DNA of 64,000 bases from the NCBI GenBank assembly GCA_009763385.1, contig CM019831.1, positions 84,107,845 to 84,171,844 of the forward strand. The letters run 5' to 3'. The notes under the pieces were generated by a model. That model was given only the letters and a program-made list of their open reading frames with translations. It did not search any database and was not told where the DNA came from. Positions within the stretch are counted from its first letter, which is position 1. Every line of letters starts with the position of its first letter. The stretch is from Coix lacryma-jobi var. lacryma-jobi (Eukaryota; Streptophyta; Magnoliopsida; Poales; Poaceae). Below, in pieces: positions 10,933-21,450 of the stretch. The position numbers and the translations under genes are program-made.

Positions 10933-11541
10933 CTAGTCGTCATCGATGATGATCATCTCTTCATCGTCATCTTCATCTTCGATGATGAGTTCGGGCTCTT
11001 CCTCCTCATCCTCGTCCTCGGCATGGACATCTTCTGCAGGTTCCACTTCTTCATTCTGGTCTGGCTCATGTTCTACTTCAGGTTCCTCCACGACTCCGTC
11101 TTCGGGGTCCTCAGCAACTGGTGGAATCACGGGGTGGAGCTGGTTGTGCAGCTGGTGCACCTCCTCATGAAGCATATCATTGTACTGCTCAATCTGGGCA
11201 GTGTACTGCTGCAGTCCATGGAGCTGGGCTCTGGTGACATCCTCTCGGATCCATGTTGCATCACGCTGCTGGATAGCGCGAACCACATTCTGGTTAGCTT
11301 CCTCAAGAGCGGCTCGTGCCTCGTAGAATTCCAGGCGGGAAAGGTAGAAGTCATGCTCCATGTTCTCCATCTCAGCCTTTAGATTCTTGATCTCCTCCTT
11401 CAGCTGCTTGCGGGTACGACGGGGAAAACGACGACCGTTGGAGGATTCTCCAGTCTCTTCTCCGGTGCGTGGCGCCAGCTGGTGACGCGGCACACCGTTT
11501 GGTCCAGTCGACTTGCGAGCAGTCCGCTTGATAATGACCAT
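10933..11541 (-). CDS. extra 202-codon ORF upstream of gag with a histone H3-like N-terminus
   Basis: A complete minus-strand frame between the PBS and gag; its stop overlaps the beginning of the gag-pol open frame (GATGACTAG). Residues 5-25 align with H3 residues 4-23: K5 matches K4, TARKSTG (7-13) is identical to H3 6-12, and PR and QLA match H3 16-17 and 19-21, with one inserted residue. About 13 of 20 H3 positions are identical and K10 falls on H3 K9. Residues about 43-135 are charged and heptad-like (KQLKEEIKNLKAEMENMEHD), predicting a coiled coil. Residues about 140-202 are strongly acidic and end in IIIDDD, like the acidic tails of histone-binding proteins. There is no signal peptide or membrane segment. 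The frame is intact while surrounding elements are decayed, which suggests it is used. Its function is unknown; the H3-like head in a chromodomain element suggests a chromatin role, which is inference. Confidence 0.85.
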   Translation of the reverse strand: MVIIKRTARKSTGPNGVPRHQLAPRTGEETGESSNGRRFPRRTRKQLKEEIKNLKAEMENMEHDFYLSRLEFYEARAALEEANQNVVRAIQQRDATWIREDVTRAQLHGLQQYTAQIEQYNDMLHEEVHQLHNQLHPVIPPVAEDPEDGVVEEPEVEHEPDQNEEVEPAEDVHAEDEDEEEEPELIIEDEDDDEEMIIIDDD

Positions 11542-11846
11542 ATCTGGACAAGAGGTTATAGGTGAGAAAGGCTAGCAAGAAAAAGGTAAAGGCATACTAT
11601 CCCAACAGACGTAGAGAGGAAGTTAACTTAAGTGATTATGACATGATGCATGATTCGTTCCTACGGAACAAGGCAATGCAACTACTAAGGTAAGGTACAT
11701 AGGGCTTATACAAGTTGTCTTGCTACTAGTTGCCAAAGACAAGATGAGATGAGAGAAGCAATTTGGACTCAAAATAGTCAAGTTTAGTTTTGGACTTAAA
11801 AACCTTTTGAAATTTTCGCAAAAAGATTGCAACGTCGTAGTGAGAT
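11542..11846 (-). other. leader between PBS and the extra ORF
   Basis: About 305 nt of untranslated leader of the chromovirus RNA. I see no gene in it; in element order it runs from the PBS to the ATG at 11541. Confidence 0.6.
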
Positions 11847-11858
11847 GCTCCGATACCA
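11847..11858 (-). other. primer-binding site of the chromovirus
   Basis: The minus strand reads TGGTATCGGAGC three bases after the 5' LTR end, one mismatch from the initiator-Met tRNA type TGGTATCAGAGC. It primes minus-strand DNA synthesis. Confidence 0.88.
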
Positions 11859-14787
11859 CTCTGTGACGAAACGGCCCTAGTCCCATGGCCCACTGATCAC
11901 TGCCAACCACGGACAGTTGATCCGTACAGCCAAGAGATTACGACCGGGTTCCGCCACTGGGCTACATCAGTGCCCGATGTCCGCAGGATCATCTCACAAT
12001 TCAGTTACAATCTCTTGAACATTTTGACAAATAACATCGGAGTAAATAGCGGAAGACTTAGATAACAATAGTTTTACAAACCAGGGTTCAACATAACATT
12101 AAAGTGAAGTTATTACAGACCATAGTTCAAATAGATAGAGTTGGCAGGGTAGCATATGACAACAACTAAAAGATAAAGATACTTCACCCAGCCCGAGGGT
12201 GAATAATCACTCATCGGCCTCATCGGCCTCTTCCTGAACAACAGTCACACAGCAGGGTCCAAGGCATACTGAGGAATCTGCCATACCTGCAACATGGGTA
12301 AAAGAACCCTGAGTACAAAGGTACTCAACAAGACTTACCCGACTAAAGAAAAGGGAGAAGACTCAGGAATGCAGGCTTAGGGTAGTCAAGGTAAGGCTTA
12401 AGCAAGATCAAGTATTTTGCAGAAAAACATTTTTGTAAACCTTATTTTATTTTCGAAAGATTCGGTATTCCTTAAATCTTCATCGTTCATGATTCATTTT
12501 ACATTTCAAAACATTCCTAGTTGAGAACCACTCCCTGTTGACAGTCAGTGACTAAGTCTCCATAACCGAGGAGCAGCGTTAATCCGGATAAATAATACTC
12601 AGCTGAGGGTCCCTATCCACACTGCATATGTAGCACCAAAGCTTGCATATGCCAACTCGTCTCCCACGATTCCTCCAAGATTGGGCCCGGTCCTACGCCA
12701 CCCGGAAGTACAGTACACCACTCCAATCCGGGACTTTAACCCACGTGGGTACATGCTACTTCCACCATCTCTCCACTCCCAGTGCGCGGTTGTCGGTCCA
12801 ATAAAGGATTCCTCGGAGCCGAAGCTTTCCGTAGTATGTGAATAGTTGCAAGTCTTAGTCAGCAGGCCCCCATACAGGTGGTCCCTAAATTTTCCAGCCA
12901 GCGACAAGCACCTCGGGACTCTAACCCAAGAGTACAGGTCCTGTCAGTTTTTCAACCCTGTCCCGGTCGGTGTCAACTGTTGAGTCCCGGACTACAACAT
13001 GACGGCACCGTACGCAAAGACAACCTCTCCTTCCCATTGACTAGGTACGGATCAGATACTTAGCCAATAGTGGGAGTAAACCAGAAATTCCCATAAATAT
13101 TCTTAAAGTGATCACACTTTTGAGATTGGCATTTTTATTGCAAATCTATCATATAGCATTGCTAAGCATTTCGCAAATAGTTTTTGAAAAGGGGGTATCG
13201 GGTGTATCATTGGTCAAGGTAGATAATGCATCAGATCGGATTTCACTCAACTCCTATCAACCTAATGCAATAATTTAACTAAAAGATATTTAAGGAAACA
13301 TTTATAAAAGCAAGGTAGGGTTAAATGCACCGGGGCTTGCCTTGGATGGCAAAAAGAGCAGACTCGGGGTAGGTATAGGTGTCGGAGCTCGGGGTTGCCT
13401 CGGGGACAGATCCTTCGGTGGCTACCTCGACTTCAGGGCCTTCTTCGTCAACTATACGGATGCAATGATGAATGCTCATGAGAATGCTAGTATGAACAAA
13501 GTGCATAGGATAACACTAGAGTATAGCTTTGCAAAGTATGAGTGGTGGTTAAAGTGGACAAAAGATTACTTATCCCTTTTTAGCAATATTAACAAGTTTA
13601 ATTAAGCAACTTTTATTAAGCCTAAGTATGGACATAGCAAGGCATCACAAACATCATAGACCAGAGGGGTATGGGTCTATGAACATCAAGCAATCCAAAA
13701 GTCACATCACAGGGTATTCAACGCTAACCCTAATCACCTTTTTCTATTTTCTTAATTATATAAAAAGGTCATTTTATGAAGGTGCTCCAAAAATTACCAA
13801 ATTAATCACACAAGTTCATTAGGGTACAAGTACATGGCAAAACAAATTTCATAATTTTTGGAGGTCCTTAAGGTGCTCAATTAAATCTAGACATTTAATT
13901 AACAAAAGGCACTATTCCTTAATTAAAATAAAGCTCAAAAATCAACTTGCTCCAAATGCCTTCAAAATTTTACCAGAGGTTCAGCATGACATAGCTAGCT
14001 TGCAAATTTTATCTCAAGATTTTTGGAGCCATAGATCACTCTCCAAAAATGCCAAAGCCTTCATTTTTCAATTAAAAGGGGAATTTTTCATTTTCAAATT
14101 TTTGCACAAAACTCAAGTTTCATATTTTTATAAAATACTTCAGAGCATAAAGAGTCTACCACAAAAATTTCAGAATTTTTGGAGGTCTACAGAAAATCAT
14201 ACAAAAAAGAGAAAACAGAACACTATTCACATCTTGAAAATAAAAAGAAAAAAACGGGCACGGCGGCGCTCTGCTCGCCGGCGGTGACCCGAGCGCGGCG
14301 GCGCGTTTACGCCGGCCAAACTGGGCACTCCGCGGCAGAGCTGAGGGCACGGGAGGCAACAGGGAGCTCACCGGCGTCGATTAAGCGGCTCGGCGAGGGA
14401 AGGGGATGAACGGTGGAGGTGGTCGACGGTGACCGGTGGACGGCGAGCGGCGGCGATCGACACTCCGACGACCCTGAGCACCAAACAAGTCCACAGGGGC
14501 GGGGTTAGAGTCGCACGGAGACAGGGAAGCGAATGCGAGGGTCGGAGGGAGATGATCAAGGCCGGAGACGGCGAATTCCACGAACCCGAGTTCGCCGGGT
14601 TTCTGCCGGAAGCGGCAACGACGAGCTACGCCGGGCAAACGGGGACGGTAGAGGTGAAATTGGAGGGTGGGGAAGCTTCACCAGATCAAGGCGGAGCTGC
14701 TGAGCTAGGTGGTTGAGCTCGGGAGGCGCTGGTGTGCGCTGGCGACGGCGGCGGAGGTGAGTGAGGGAGCTCGGGCTCCGGCGGCCT

Positions 14788-14797
14788 TCTTATAGGC
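14788..14797 (-). promoter_or_regulatory. TATA-like box of the chromovirus 5' LTR
   Basis: Same CCTATAAGA as at 5021-5030. In this copy it would drive the genomic RNA, starting near 14760. Confidence 0.45.
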
Positions 14798-15208
14798 GCG
14801 GCCAGAGGCCGGTAGAGACCTCGAGGTGGTGTGGATAAGCACGGCGAGCGCGTGCGCACTCGATTGCGTTCTGGCGGGGGTGATGGCGTGCAGCCGGGGC
14901 TCGGGCGTGTGCTCGCCGGCGATGGCCACGCGGCGGCGGCGCGCAGAGCTCTGTAGGGGACGGGAGAGAGGGTCAGCGCTCGCGTGCGGGCGCGGAGGGA
15001 ACAAGGGGACAACGGCGACAGGTTGGAGGCGCGTGGGGAGCAGCCAGGCACGCGGCGCGCGCGACGCCGGCGGGGCGCCATGGCCGGGCCCCCCCCTTGG
15101 CCCTAGCTGGAAGAAGAACAGTGCTAGGGGTAGGGTTTGACTTTGCTAGTTTCTGAATTTTGCAAATTTCTCCCAAAATTTGAACTGAGCAGCAAAAACT
15201 CAAAACAT

Positions 15209-15715
15209 CAAAGTTGTTCAGAAAAATGAGATCTACAACTTTGTCAAAATGAACATTTTCAAATTCCAAATAGTTTTTGAACAATATTTGAAAACAGTAA
15301 AGGGGACACTTTTTCAAACTTGATTCAAATCAAAATTACTCTGGATTTCAAACTGAAACTTGAAAATCTGCAAATATGAAAGTTGTTCCTTTTATCAAAA
15401 CCTACAACTTTGCTATTATACACTTTTCCAGAAACTCATTAGTTTTTGAACTCATTTTGAAAACTGAAAAGGGGACAAAAACTGGAGTTTGATTGAATTT
15501 GAAATAACTCAAAACTTTGTACTGCAACTTGAAAATTTGTAAATACCAAAGTTGTTTCTCTTTGACAGATCTACAACTTTGCTTTTTGGACCAATCCCAA
15601 ATTTTGAATAATTTTTGAATTACAAAAAGAGGGATAAAATCCAGGATTTGGAAATCAGGGTTTTGCAAAGGGATTTGAAATCAAATTCTGATTTTTGAAC
15701 TTTGGCCAACACAAC
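15209..15715. repeat. tandem repeat of 169-bp period in U3 (5' LTR copy)
   Basis: Units start at 15209, 15378 and 15547 and carry the same AAAGTTGT/ACAACTTT inverted repeats as the copy at 5442. Period and stems are unchanged between the LTRs. Confidence 0.85.
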
Positions 15716-15932
15716 AAAACTACAAGACACCAAAGGAACAAGAATTTACACAAAGCTAATCACAGAGATGAAATTACCATTTTGCCCTAGTAGAGAGAAG
15801 TGGGCTAAATAGGGTTTTTGCAATAGAGGGACTTCACATAAAATGACACACATGAAATCAAGATCAAGATGCTTAAAGATGATAATGATGATATGTCAAG
15901 TTAATTACATGCTAAACACCAGAGGTGTTACA

Positions 15933-17165
15933 CTCACCGTCGACCTCCTTGCCGAGGGCCATAGTGTAGAAGCCCTCGTTATCGGTGAAGAAGCAAAGGC
16001 CGTTCAGCTTGTCCTCGATCCTTTTCTTCTTCTCGGACTCGTCATCGCTTGAGGAAGTGGAGTCGTCATCTGAATCATCGATGTCGCTGAGCATGGCGAA
16101 GAAAGCACGCTGCTCAGCCAGGACCTTCTCCAAGTACTTCGTCTTGATGTACTCCTTGTTGAAGCCGCCCTTCCGCTTGTGCTTCATGGGGACGTACTTC
16201 TCCTTGCGCTTGCTGGAGTCATACTTGTGCCCATTATCCACCTTGCCGAAGACTTGCTTGTTCTTCTTCGGGCAATTGGTGATGAAGTGGTTGGGGTCGC
16301 CGCACTCGAAACAACCCGAGCGTCCTCCTCCACGGCGACGGTTCATGCAGTTGTTGTGGAACCGTGAGAACCAGTTGGCAAGCAGGGCCAACTCGTCATC
16401 CCCCATGAACTCCAGCTGCTCCTCTGTGACAGAAAGAAGAGCAGAAAGTGCAAATCCTCCAGAGGGGTTAGCAGAAGAGCCAGAAAGCAAAGCCATCGAC
16501 GGGCCAGAAGGATTTTCATAAGAAGCCCACGCCATGGCGTCAATCTCACTAGACTTGAGCTTACTGAAGAGCTCGTCGCATGTGAGGGTCTCATAGTTAG
16601 GTGATTCGATGATCGCCTGAACCTTCGAGTGCCACACCGACCGATCGAGAGTGTGCAAAAGCTTCAAAGCTCTCTCATGATCGTCGAAAGGCAACAACTC
16701 CTTGTTAGCCCTCATCCTGTTGACAATCACCTGAAAGCGAGCGAATAAACTCTCTATGCTCTCGCCAGGCATATGTCAAAAGTTCTCATACTCTCGCTTG
16801 TGCGACTCGTAGAGACAGGTTTTGACTTGAGTGGTTCCCTCATGGAAACGCATGAGGGTAGCCCAAATCTCCTGAGCCGTAGCGAGGTGAGAAACGCGAT
16901 CAAACTCCGTCATGCTCAAACATGAGAAAAGAGCATTACGGGCTCGACTATTGGCATCGTGCTCATCAATCTGATGTTGAGTAGCACGAGCAGCCAAGAC
17001 CATGTAATCGGCAGAGTTGCAAATATCCCAGATGGAAGCACCCAAACTCTGCAGATAGGCCGACATGCGTATCTTCCAATACGCATAGTTCATCCCATCG
17101 AAAAACGGCGCTTTGCCCACGCCGCGATCCTTGTCGCCTTCGGTGGATCTGGAACTGGCTAAGGT
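15933..17165 (-). pseudogene. gag: Sirevirus gag, N-terminal segment (continues 1394-2096)
   Basis: The minus strand encodes the front of a Ty1/Copia Gag. It starts with the FFDGMNYAYWKIRMSAYLQS motif that marks Sirevirus Gag, then the UBN2-type core (about 17120 down to 16500), a zinc knuckle CFECGDPNHFITNC near 16320-16280, a basic stretch, and an acidic serine-rich stretch near 16075. A TGA stop at 16776-16778 interrupts the core between REYENF and HMPGES, so the gene is broken. No clear Met start is visible before the conserved block; the frame is open upstream to about 17165. The chromovirus cuts it at 15933; the rest is at 1394-2096. Gag here would form the virus-like particle. The zinc knuckle is intact. 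Confidence 0.9.
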
Positions 17166-17181
17166 GGAAGATCCTTAACCC

Positions 17182-17193
17182 GTTCTGATACCA
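17182..17193 (-). other. primer-binding site of the left Sirevirus
   Basis: The minus strand reads TGGTATCAGAAC two bases after the LTR end, of the initiator-Met tRNA type. It fixes the LTR boundary at 17196. Confidence 0.88.
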
Positions 17194-17195
17194 AT

Positions 17196-19225
17196 TGAAG
17201 GACCGAGAATGCAAAAGCAAGGCGACCAGAGGGGGGGTGAATGGGAGCTTCAAATTTCTTTTCAGAAACTTGTTGCCACTGTCCCTAGAATCAATCCCAA
17301 AGGCAAACCTAGAGCTTGCAAGTGTCCACGACCCTATATGTAGGGTGGATGCTTCTAAAAAGCACAGCGGGACACAAACACAACTCTAGAAAATCAACAC
17401 AAAAGACGGAAATCAAAACCGACAACGAACGAACAATCAGCGGATGAAAATGTGTGACTCAGTACTGACCGGACTCAGGGGTGCGTCCGGTCGGTACTGA
17501 TCGGACGCGTTTGGTCAATCAAAATCGCTTCTGGACCCTTACTGTGTTGGACCGGACTCATGGTAGGGGACCGTCCGGTCACTTGCACAAAGCATCCGGT
17601 CAGTGGCCAGAAAAATGTGAATAGTGCAAGAGGCGAGTCCGGTCATCACAAGACTGAGAATCCGGTCAGTTACGAAGAAAAATTCTCGCTGAACATTCAA
17701 CGACCGGACGCATGCGGTCAGCGTCTGGTCAACCCGACCCTAGCGTCCGGTCACCCCGACGCAGCTCCTTTCGTCCACCGATTCAACTCGATCTCACCCA
17801 AAACAAATCCTCTAACGATCAAACCTGGTGAGAGGAGTCACAAGGAGGATAGTGAGCTATCTCTAAGAGATCATGGCTCGAACCTATCTCAAAATCGATG
17901 AATCGAAGAATTTCGGGGGAAGGGAAGAAAAGTTGATCCAAAACGAAAACCAACCGATCTACTTGTTTATGAGGTTTGAAGTTAATTCCTTTGGTGAATG
18001 TGATCTCCTCACTGTAAAGAACAACTTGATTCAAATGGTTTTGCAAACGGAGCAACGTAGAGAGAGAACAATCGACGACAAAAACGTGGAGAAAAGATGA
18101 ACGCGAAGAACAACTCAAGAACGCAAATCAAACCACGAATTTCTAGCCGAAATTCGTCCGCACAAGGAGACAACGAGATTACGGTCTCGTTTCCTCAAAA
18201 AGCAAATACACGGAGGTATTGTTCACCGTCTTTGCGGATCTCAGTTGCTACAGCAGGGATGTGGGAGAGCAGGAAAACCTAGAAGGCAAAATAGCAAATG
18301 ACTGAGATTTGATAGGAGGTGGGTGTCTCCCTCTACTTATCCTAATTCTAGTTCCCACTCTACCCTTAACTAATTACAGAGCGAACCAGCTAAACCCTAG
18401 GGTTATTTTGGACCAACTCAAGGTAGATGCTGATCTGACGGCCCCGCCCGCACAACTGGTAGCGTTGCCTCAACGCAACCTCACCGATTGCCACCACGTG
18501 CCGCCACCGCTCTGCTTGTCCTTTTCGCGGACCTCGCCCCTGGTTTTGTGGCCTAAACCGGGAAACCAGCCTTCACGACCAACCCCCGGTTTTGAGGCCC
18601 AAACCGGGAAACCAGCCGTCCATCGCCTGAGTTTTGTGGCCCAAACTCAGAAACCCGTGGCGCCCAGGTTTTGAGGCCCAAACCTGGAAACCGTCCTCAG
18701 CCCGAGTTTTGTGGGCCAAACTCGGAAACCATCAGCACCCAGGTTTTTAGGCCCAAACTTGGAAACCGTCCACCGCCCGAGTTTTGTGGCCCAAACTCGG
18801 AAACCATCAGCACCCAGGTTTTGAGGCCTAAACCTGGAAACCGTCCACTCGGTGGTTTTTCTGTGGCTCAACCACCAAACCGAGCCATAGAGGGGATGCA
18901 CAGCCCGTGCACCCCGTCCATCGACACGTGTCCCCAAGTCCTCGACCCAAGCAACACCGTGCCCGCAAGTCTTTGCTCGTCGCTGTCTCAGGCTGTCAGC
19001 CACCACAACTGATCCTCAGGCCACCAGTCCCTCAGTCCAAGCCTCACGTCCGCCCTTCACCGCTCCCGGTCCATCGACACGGCACGTCTCTACTTGACCT
19101 TCACCTTGCCTTTGATCACTGTATCCGTGCTCGATACCTACACAACACAAGCCAAAGAACATGCGCATTATCCCAGTTGACAATCACTCATTACTTGTGA
19201 CTCGGCATACACCCATGTATCCGCA
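17196..19225 (-). repeat. Sirevirus 5' LTR (2.03 kb)
   Basis: On the minus strand it starts TGCGGATACATGGG at 19225 and ends CTCGGTCCTTCA at 17196. It is colinear with the forward LTRs at 22047, 44126 and 46945. In element sense it contains a hairpin array (18543-18875) and a zone of CCGGAC/GTCCGG motifs (about 17460-17770) near the 3' end. The PBS and gag follow to the left, so it is a 5' LTR. It was inserted into Gypsy element Y; the right target duplication would be TCATG (19226-19230). Confidence 0.92.
18543..18875. repeat. array of nine short hairpins in the Sirevirus LTR
   Basis: Nine units about 36-40 bp apart. Each is a 7-8 bp inverted repeat around a conserved loop (TGAGGCCC or TGTGGCCC on this strand). 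The stems differ but remain complementary: CCCGGTTT/AAACCGGG, CTGAGTTT/AAACTCAG, CCAGGTTT/AAACCTGG, CCGAGTTT/AAACTCGG and GGTGGTT/AACCACC. The same array is in the other Sirevirus LTRs. Confidence 0.85.
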
Positions 19226-20166
19226 TCATGGTCTTCAAACTCTTCATCTTCAAATCTTACACGACGCTCGTGTGCACGCCGTTCTCCACGCCGATCATCA
19301 AACCCAGCACGGCGTCCCCCACCATGTCCCCCTCGTCCGCGCCCAAAGTGATCGAATCCATGGTCGAAACCAGAATTCTCATTTCCGAACTCCTCCTGAC
19401 GATGGTCTTCATGAGGGCGATGTGGCCCTCGGCCTCCCGCCGCAGGGAGACGCGCATCGATGATACTCTCCATCACCACGGTTTCCTCCATGGACGCTTG
19501 AATCTGATTCTGCCATGTTATAGGACAGCAAGAAAGTGGAAAAGAAAATAAATTTGTGGAAACACTCAAGCTCACCTCTTACTTACCCAAGTTCTTTCCT
19601 GATCTCAAGGACCGTGATGGTGATAGTGTGGCTGCTTCAACGGAGGTGGTAGAGAGGTCGTAAGGATTACGGATCGAACGTCTCGGTTTCAGATTTTGGT
19701 GGAGCTATAGGTGGTTTAAACAAGGGAGGCTACGGTACTAAAAATCAAGTGGTTGGACGTGCTCAAAAAGTATGACGTTGTTGCTACTTAGTTCACCAAA
19801 GTAATTCTGAATATGTAGAACAAAAGTTTTTTTCAGCAAACAAACTGCAGCGCAACCCCTTTCAACTTCTCTTTTTTTTTCTTTTCTTTGTTTTATCTTT
19901 CCTTTCTTCTTCTTTGAACTTTTCTTTTCTTTTTTTTAATAGCAGGGGTGCGGATAACAAATGAAACACACCACAATATATGTAAATATGGTGACTAGCA
20001 ACTTGATGAACACAAAAACACAAGATAACAGTACCGCTAAAGGGCTATAGGATATTTTTTATGGCTTTTTCAGTGGACTATAGGTGATGAACAAAAATAG
20101 TACTATATGATGGATAAATCAAAGATAAATATCTGGATGATGGAAAGACCTACCGTGACAATGAAA
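19226..20166 (-). pseudogene. leader and start of gag of Gypsy element Y (truncated)
   Basis: Between the PBS at 20167 and the Sirevirus insertion at 19225. The only coding-like part is the minus-strand frame from 19575 down to 19226, which contains a Gly/Arg/His/Asp-rich stretch (GFDHFGRGRGGHGGGRRAGF) and an acid end; the likely start is MEETVVMESI near 19488. I read it as the N-terminal part of a Gypsy Gag because of its place behind an LTR and PBS, not because of a recognised domain. The sequence 19576-20166 is AT-rich leader with pyrimidine runs and no gene that I can see. The rest of the element lies beyond the Sirevirus, outside the window to the left. Confidence 0.55.
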
Positions 20167-20178
20167 GCTTTGATACCA
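20167..20178 (-). other. primer-binding site of Gypsy element Y
   Basis: The minus strand reads TGGTATCAAAGC, two bases after the LTR end at 20181, of the initiator-Met type with one change. Confidence 0.8.
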
Positions 20179-20180
20179 GA

Positions 20181-21450
20181 TGATAGGTACCGATTGGATA
20201 TCGGTACAAGGATGTTCGATCTTCATGACAGTAGGTCTTGAACTACGAAATTTGCAATGGAGATAGCAGAATATAAAGGATAACTTGCTGAAGATCAGCG
20301 GGTAACTAGCTTTATACCTGACCAAGGTCGGATGCGACCAAGTGACGGGGAGAGAGACACCAAAACCGTGAAGACTTCGACTCGATCTCCAAACAACCAC
20401 AGAACCACAACCGGAGCTAATCCACATAAGACGGGGCAGCCGTACTGGAACCCGTAGAGCACGAATCAGTGGATCCTAGAGAAATCTCTCCACAAGTCCA
20501 AGAAGAACAAGGACGAACAAGGGTTGAGTAAGCACTCGGCAGCTCGGCTGCAATATCACTGGGATTATCTTAATTCATCAAAAAGTTATTGATAGCTTAC
20601 ACATAGGAGGTATTTATACTAGGAACTAGCCTCCTGGATAAGTGAAAACACGAAAATAATGTAAAAAACATCGCTAGTGTGAAAGGGTCTCCTCGGCGTG
20701 AACTTTAGAGCTGATTCTGCGTGGCTGTTTGACTTCTGCGCAGTCTTTAGTGTTTCTGCAATAACTCCATCTAGGAAACTCCAAACGATGCGCGACTGGA
20801 TGCGTTTGAAAGCTAACTCAATAAGCTTTCACACCATGTGCCCCTTGTTTCATGAAACCTTGTACATTCATACAGTTTGGCACGGGAACTTGGACATCAC
20901 GCAGACTGCTGACTCCCAGACCAGTCAGTACCAAAACTGGTCGGGTGCCTTACTGGAATATTCAAACTGGTCGGGGATAGTGGCATTAGAATGTAGACTT
21001 TCTAAGCTTTCCAAATTGTCCTCATGAGCCTTTATAGCCTTTAGGAGTCAAAAGTTATGATCGATTCTTTCTGATGGTTCTATCGTGTCGGTCTTGCTCG
21101 AGCTTGGTTCTTCTCTTTGTTTCGCCCTTGGTGTATTCTGCTCTTCTTCTTTTGTGAACCTAAGAAATGTCAACAAAAAAGACTTAGGCAGCATAAAGCT
21201 TCCATTAGTGTTTAACTGAAATTCACAAAGTAGCGCCTGCACTTCTTGTTGTATCTTCTTGGCTCGGCTACGAGTGATTGTTCCCATGGGTTTCTTGATT
21301 GGCATAGTGGTCGGAGATGTAGTTGGAGAGCTGGTCGGAGAGGTCATCGAGCTCGGTGAGGAGGTCGGAGATGTAGCCGGGGAAGCCATTGAGGTCGGCG
21401 ACGTGGTCGAAGAAGTTGGTGAGGATGCCGTCGCAGGCATGGTCATATCA
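20181..21450 (-). repeat. 5' LTR of Gypsy element Y
   Basis: Reads TGATATGACC at 21450 and ends GGTACCTATCA at 20181 on the minus strand. It is colinear with the LTR at 62104-63328 apart from substitutions and a 26-bp extra segment near 20195-20220. The flanking base duplication on the right is GCAAC (21451-21455). A serine/threonine/proline-rich frame (about 21446-21048 minus) lies at its start in both copies; I treat it as non-coding. Confidence 0.88.

Larger units (their letters stand above)
2097..15932 (-). mobile_element. complete Tekay/Del-like Ty3/Gypsy chromovirus, TSD CTCAC
   Basis: A full-length LTR retrotransposon of 13.8 kb in antisense. The two LTRs (2097-6165 and 11862-15932) start TGTAAC and end GTCACA on the minus strand, and a perfect 5-bp target duplication CTCAC flanks them (2092-2096 and 15933-15937). 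In element order it holds the 5' LTR, an initiator-Met-type PBS, a 202-codon ORF, a long uninterrupted gag-pol frame with a C-terminal chromodomain, a polypurine tract and the 3' LTR. By eye the LTRs differ at about 25 places over 4 kb, so the insertion is recent. Domain order and the chromodomain place it among chromoviruses of the Tekay/Del group. It sits inside a Sirevirus gag. Confidence 0.95.
11862..15932 (-). repeat. 5' LTR of the chromovirus (4.07 kb)
   Basis: Near-identical to 2097-6165, with about 25 differences seen by eye, mostly transitions, plus a 2-bp length change in an A run near 14250. It carries the promoter that should drive the extra ORF and gag-pol. The GC-rich block (about 14258-15115) and the 169-bp repeat (15209-15715) are kept. 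The right end touches the target duplication CTCAC at 15933-15937. Confidence 0.95.

Noticed and set aside
18543..18875. CRISPR array
   Set aside because: Regular spacing is present, but the units are inverted repeats with varying stems and no unique spacers, and the DNA is a plant LTR.
19576..20160. Possible promoter or gene in the T-rich leader of Gypsy Y
   Set aside because: Only pyrimidine runs and short frames; the position between PBS and gag explains it as leader.
21048..21446. Ser/Thr/Pro-rich 132-codon minus-strand frame in the Y LTR
   Set aside because: Built on a short tandem repeat (SPTSSP-type) at the LTR edge; the copy at 63020-63268 is shorter and shifted, so coding is unlikely.
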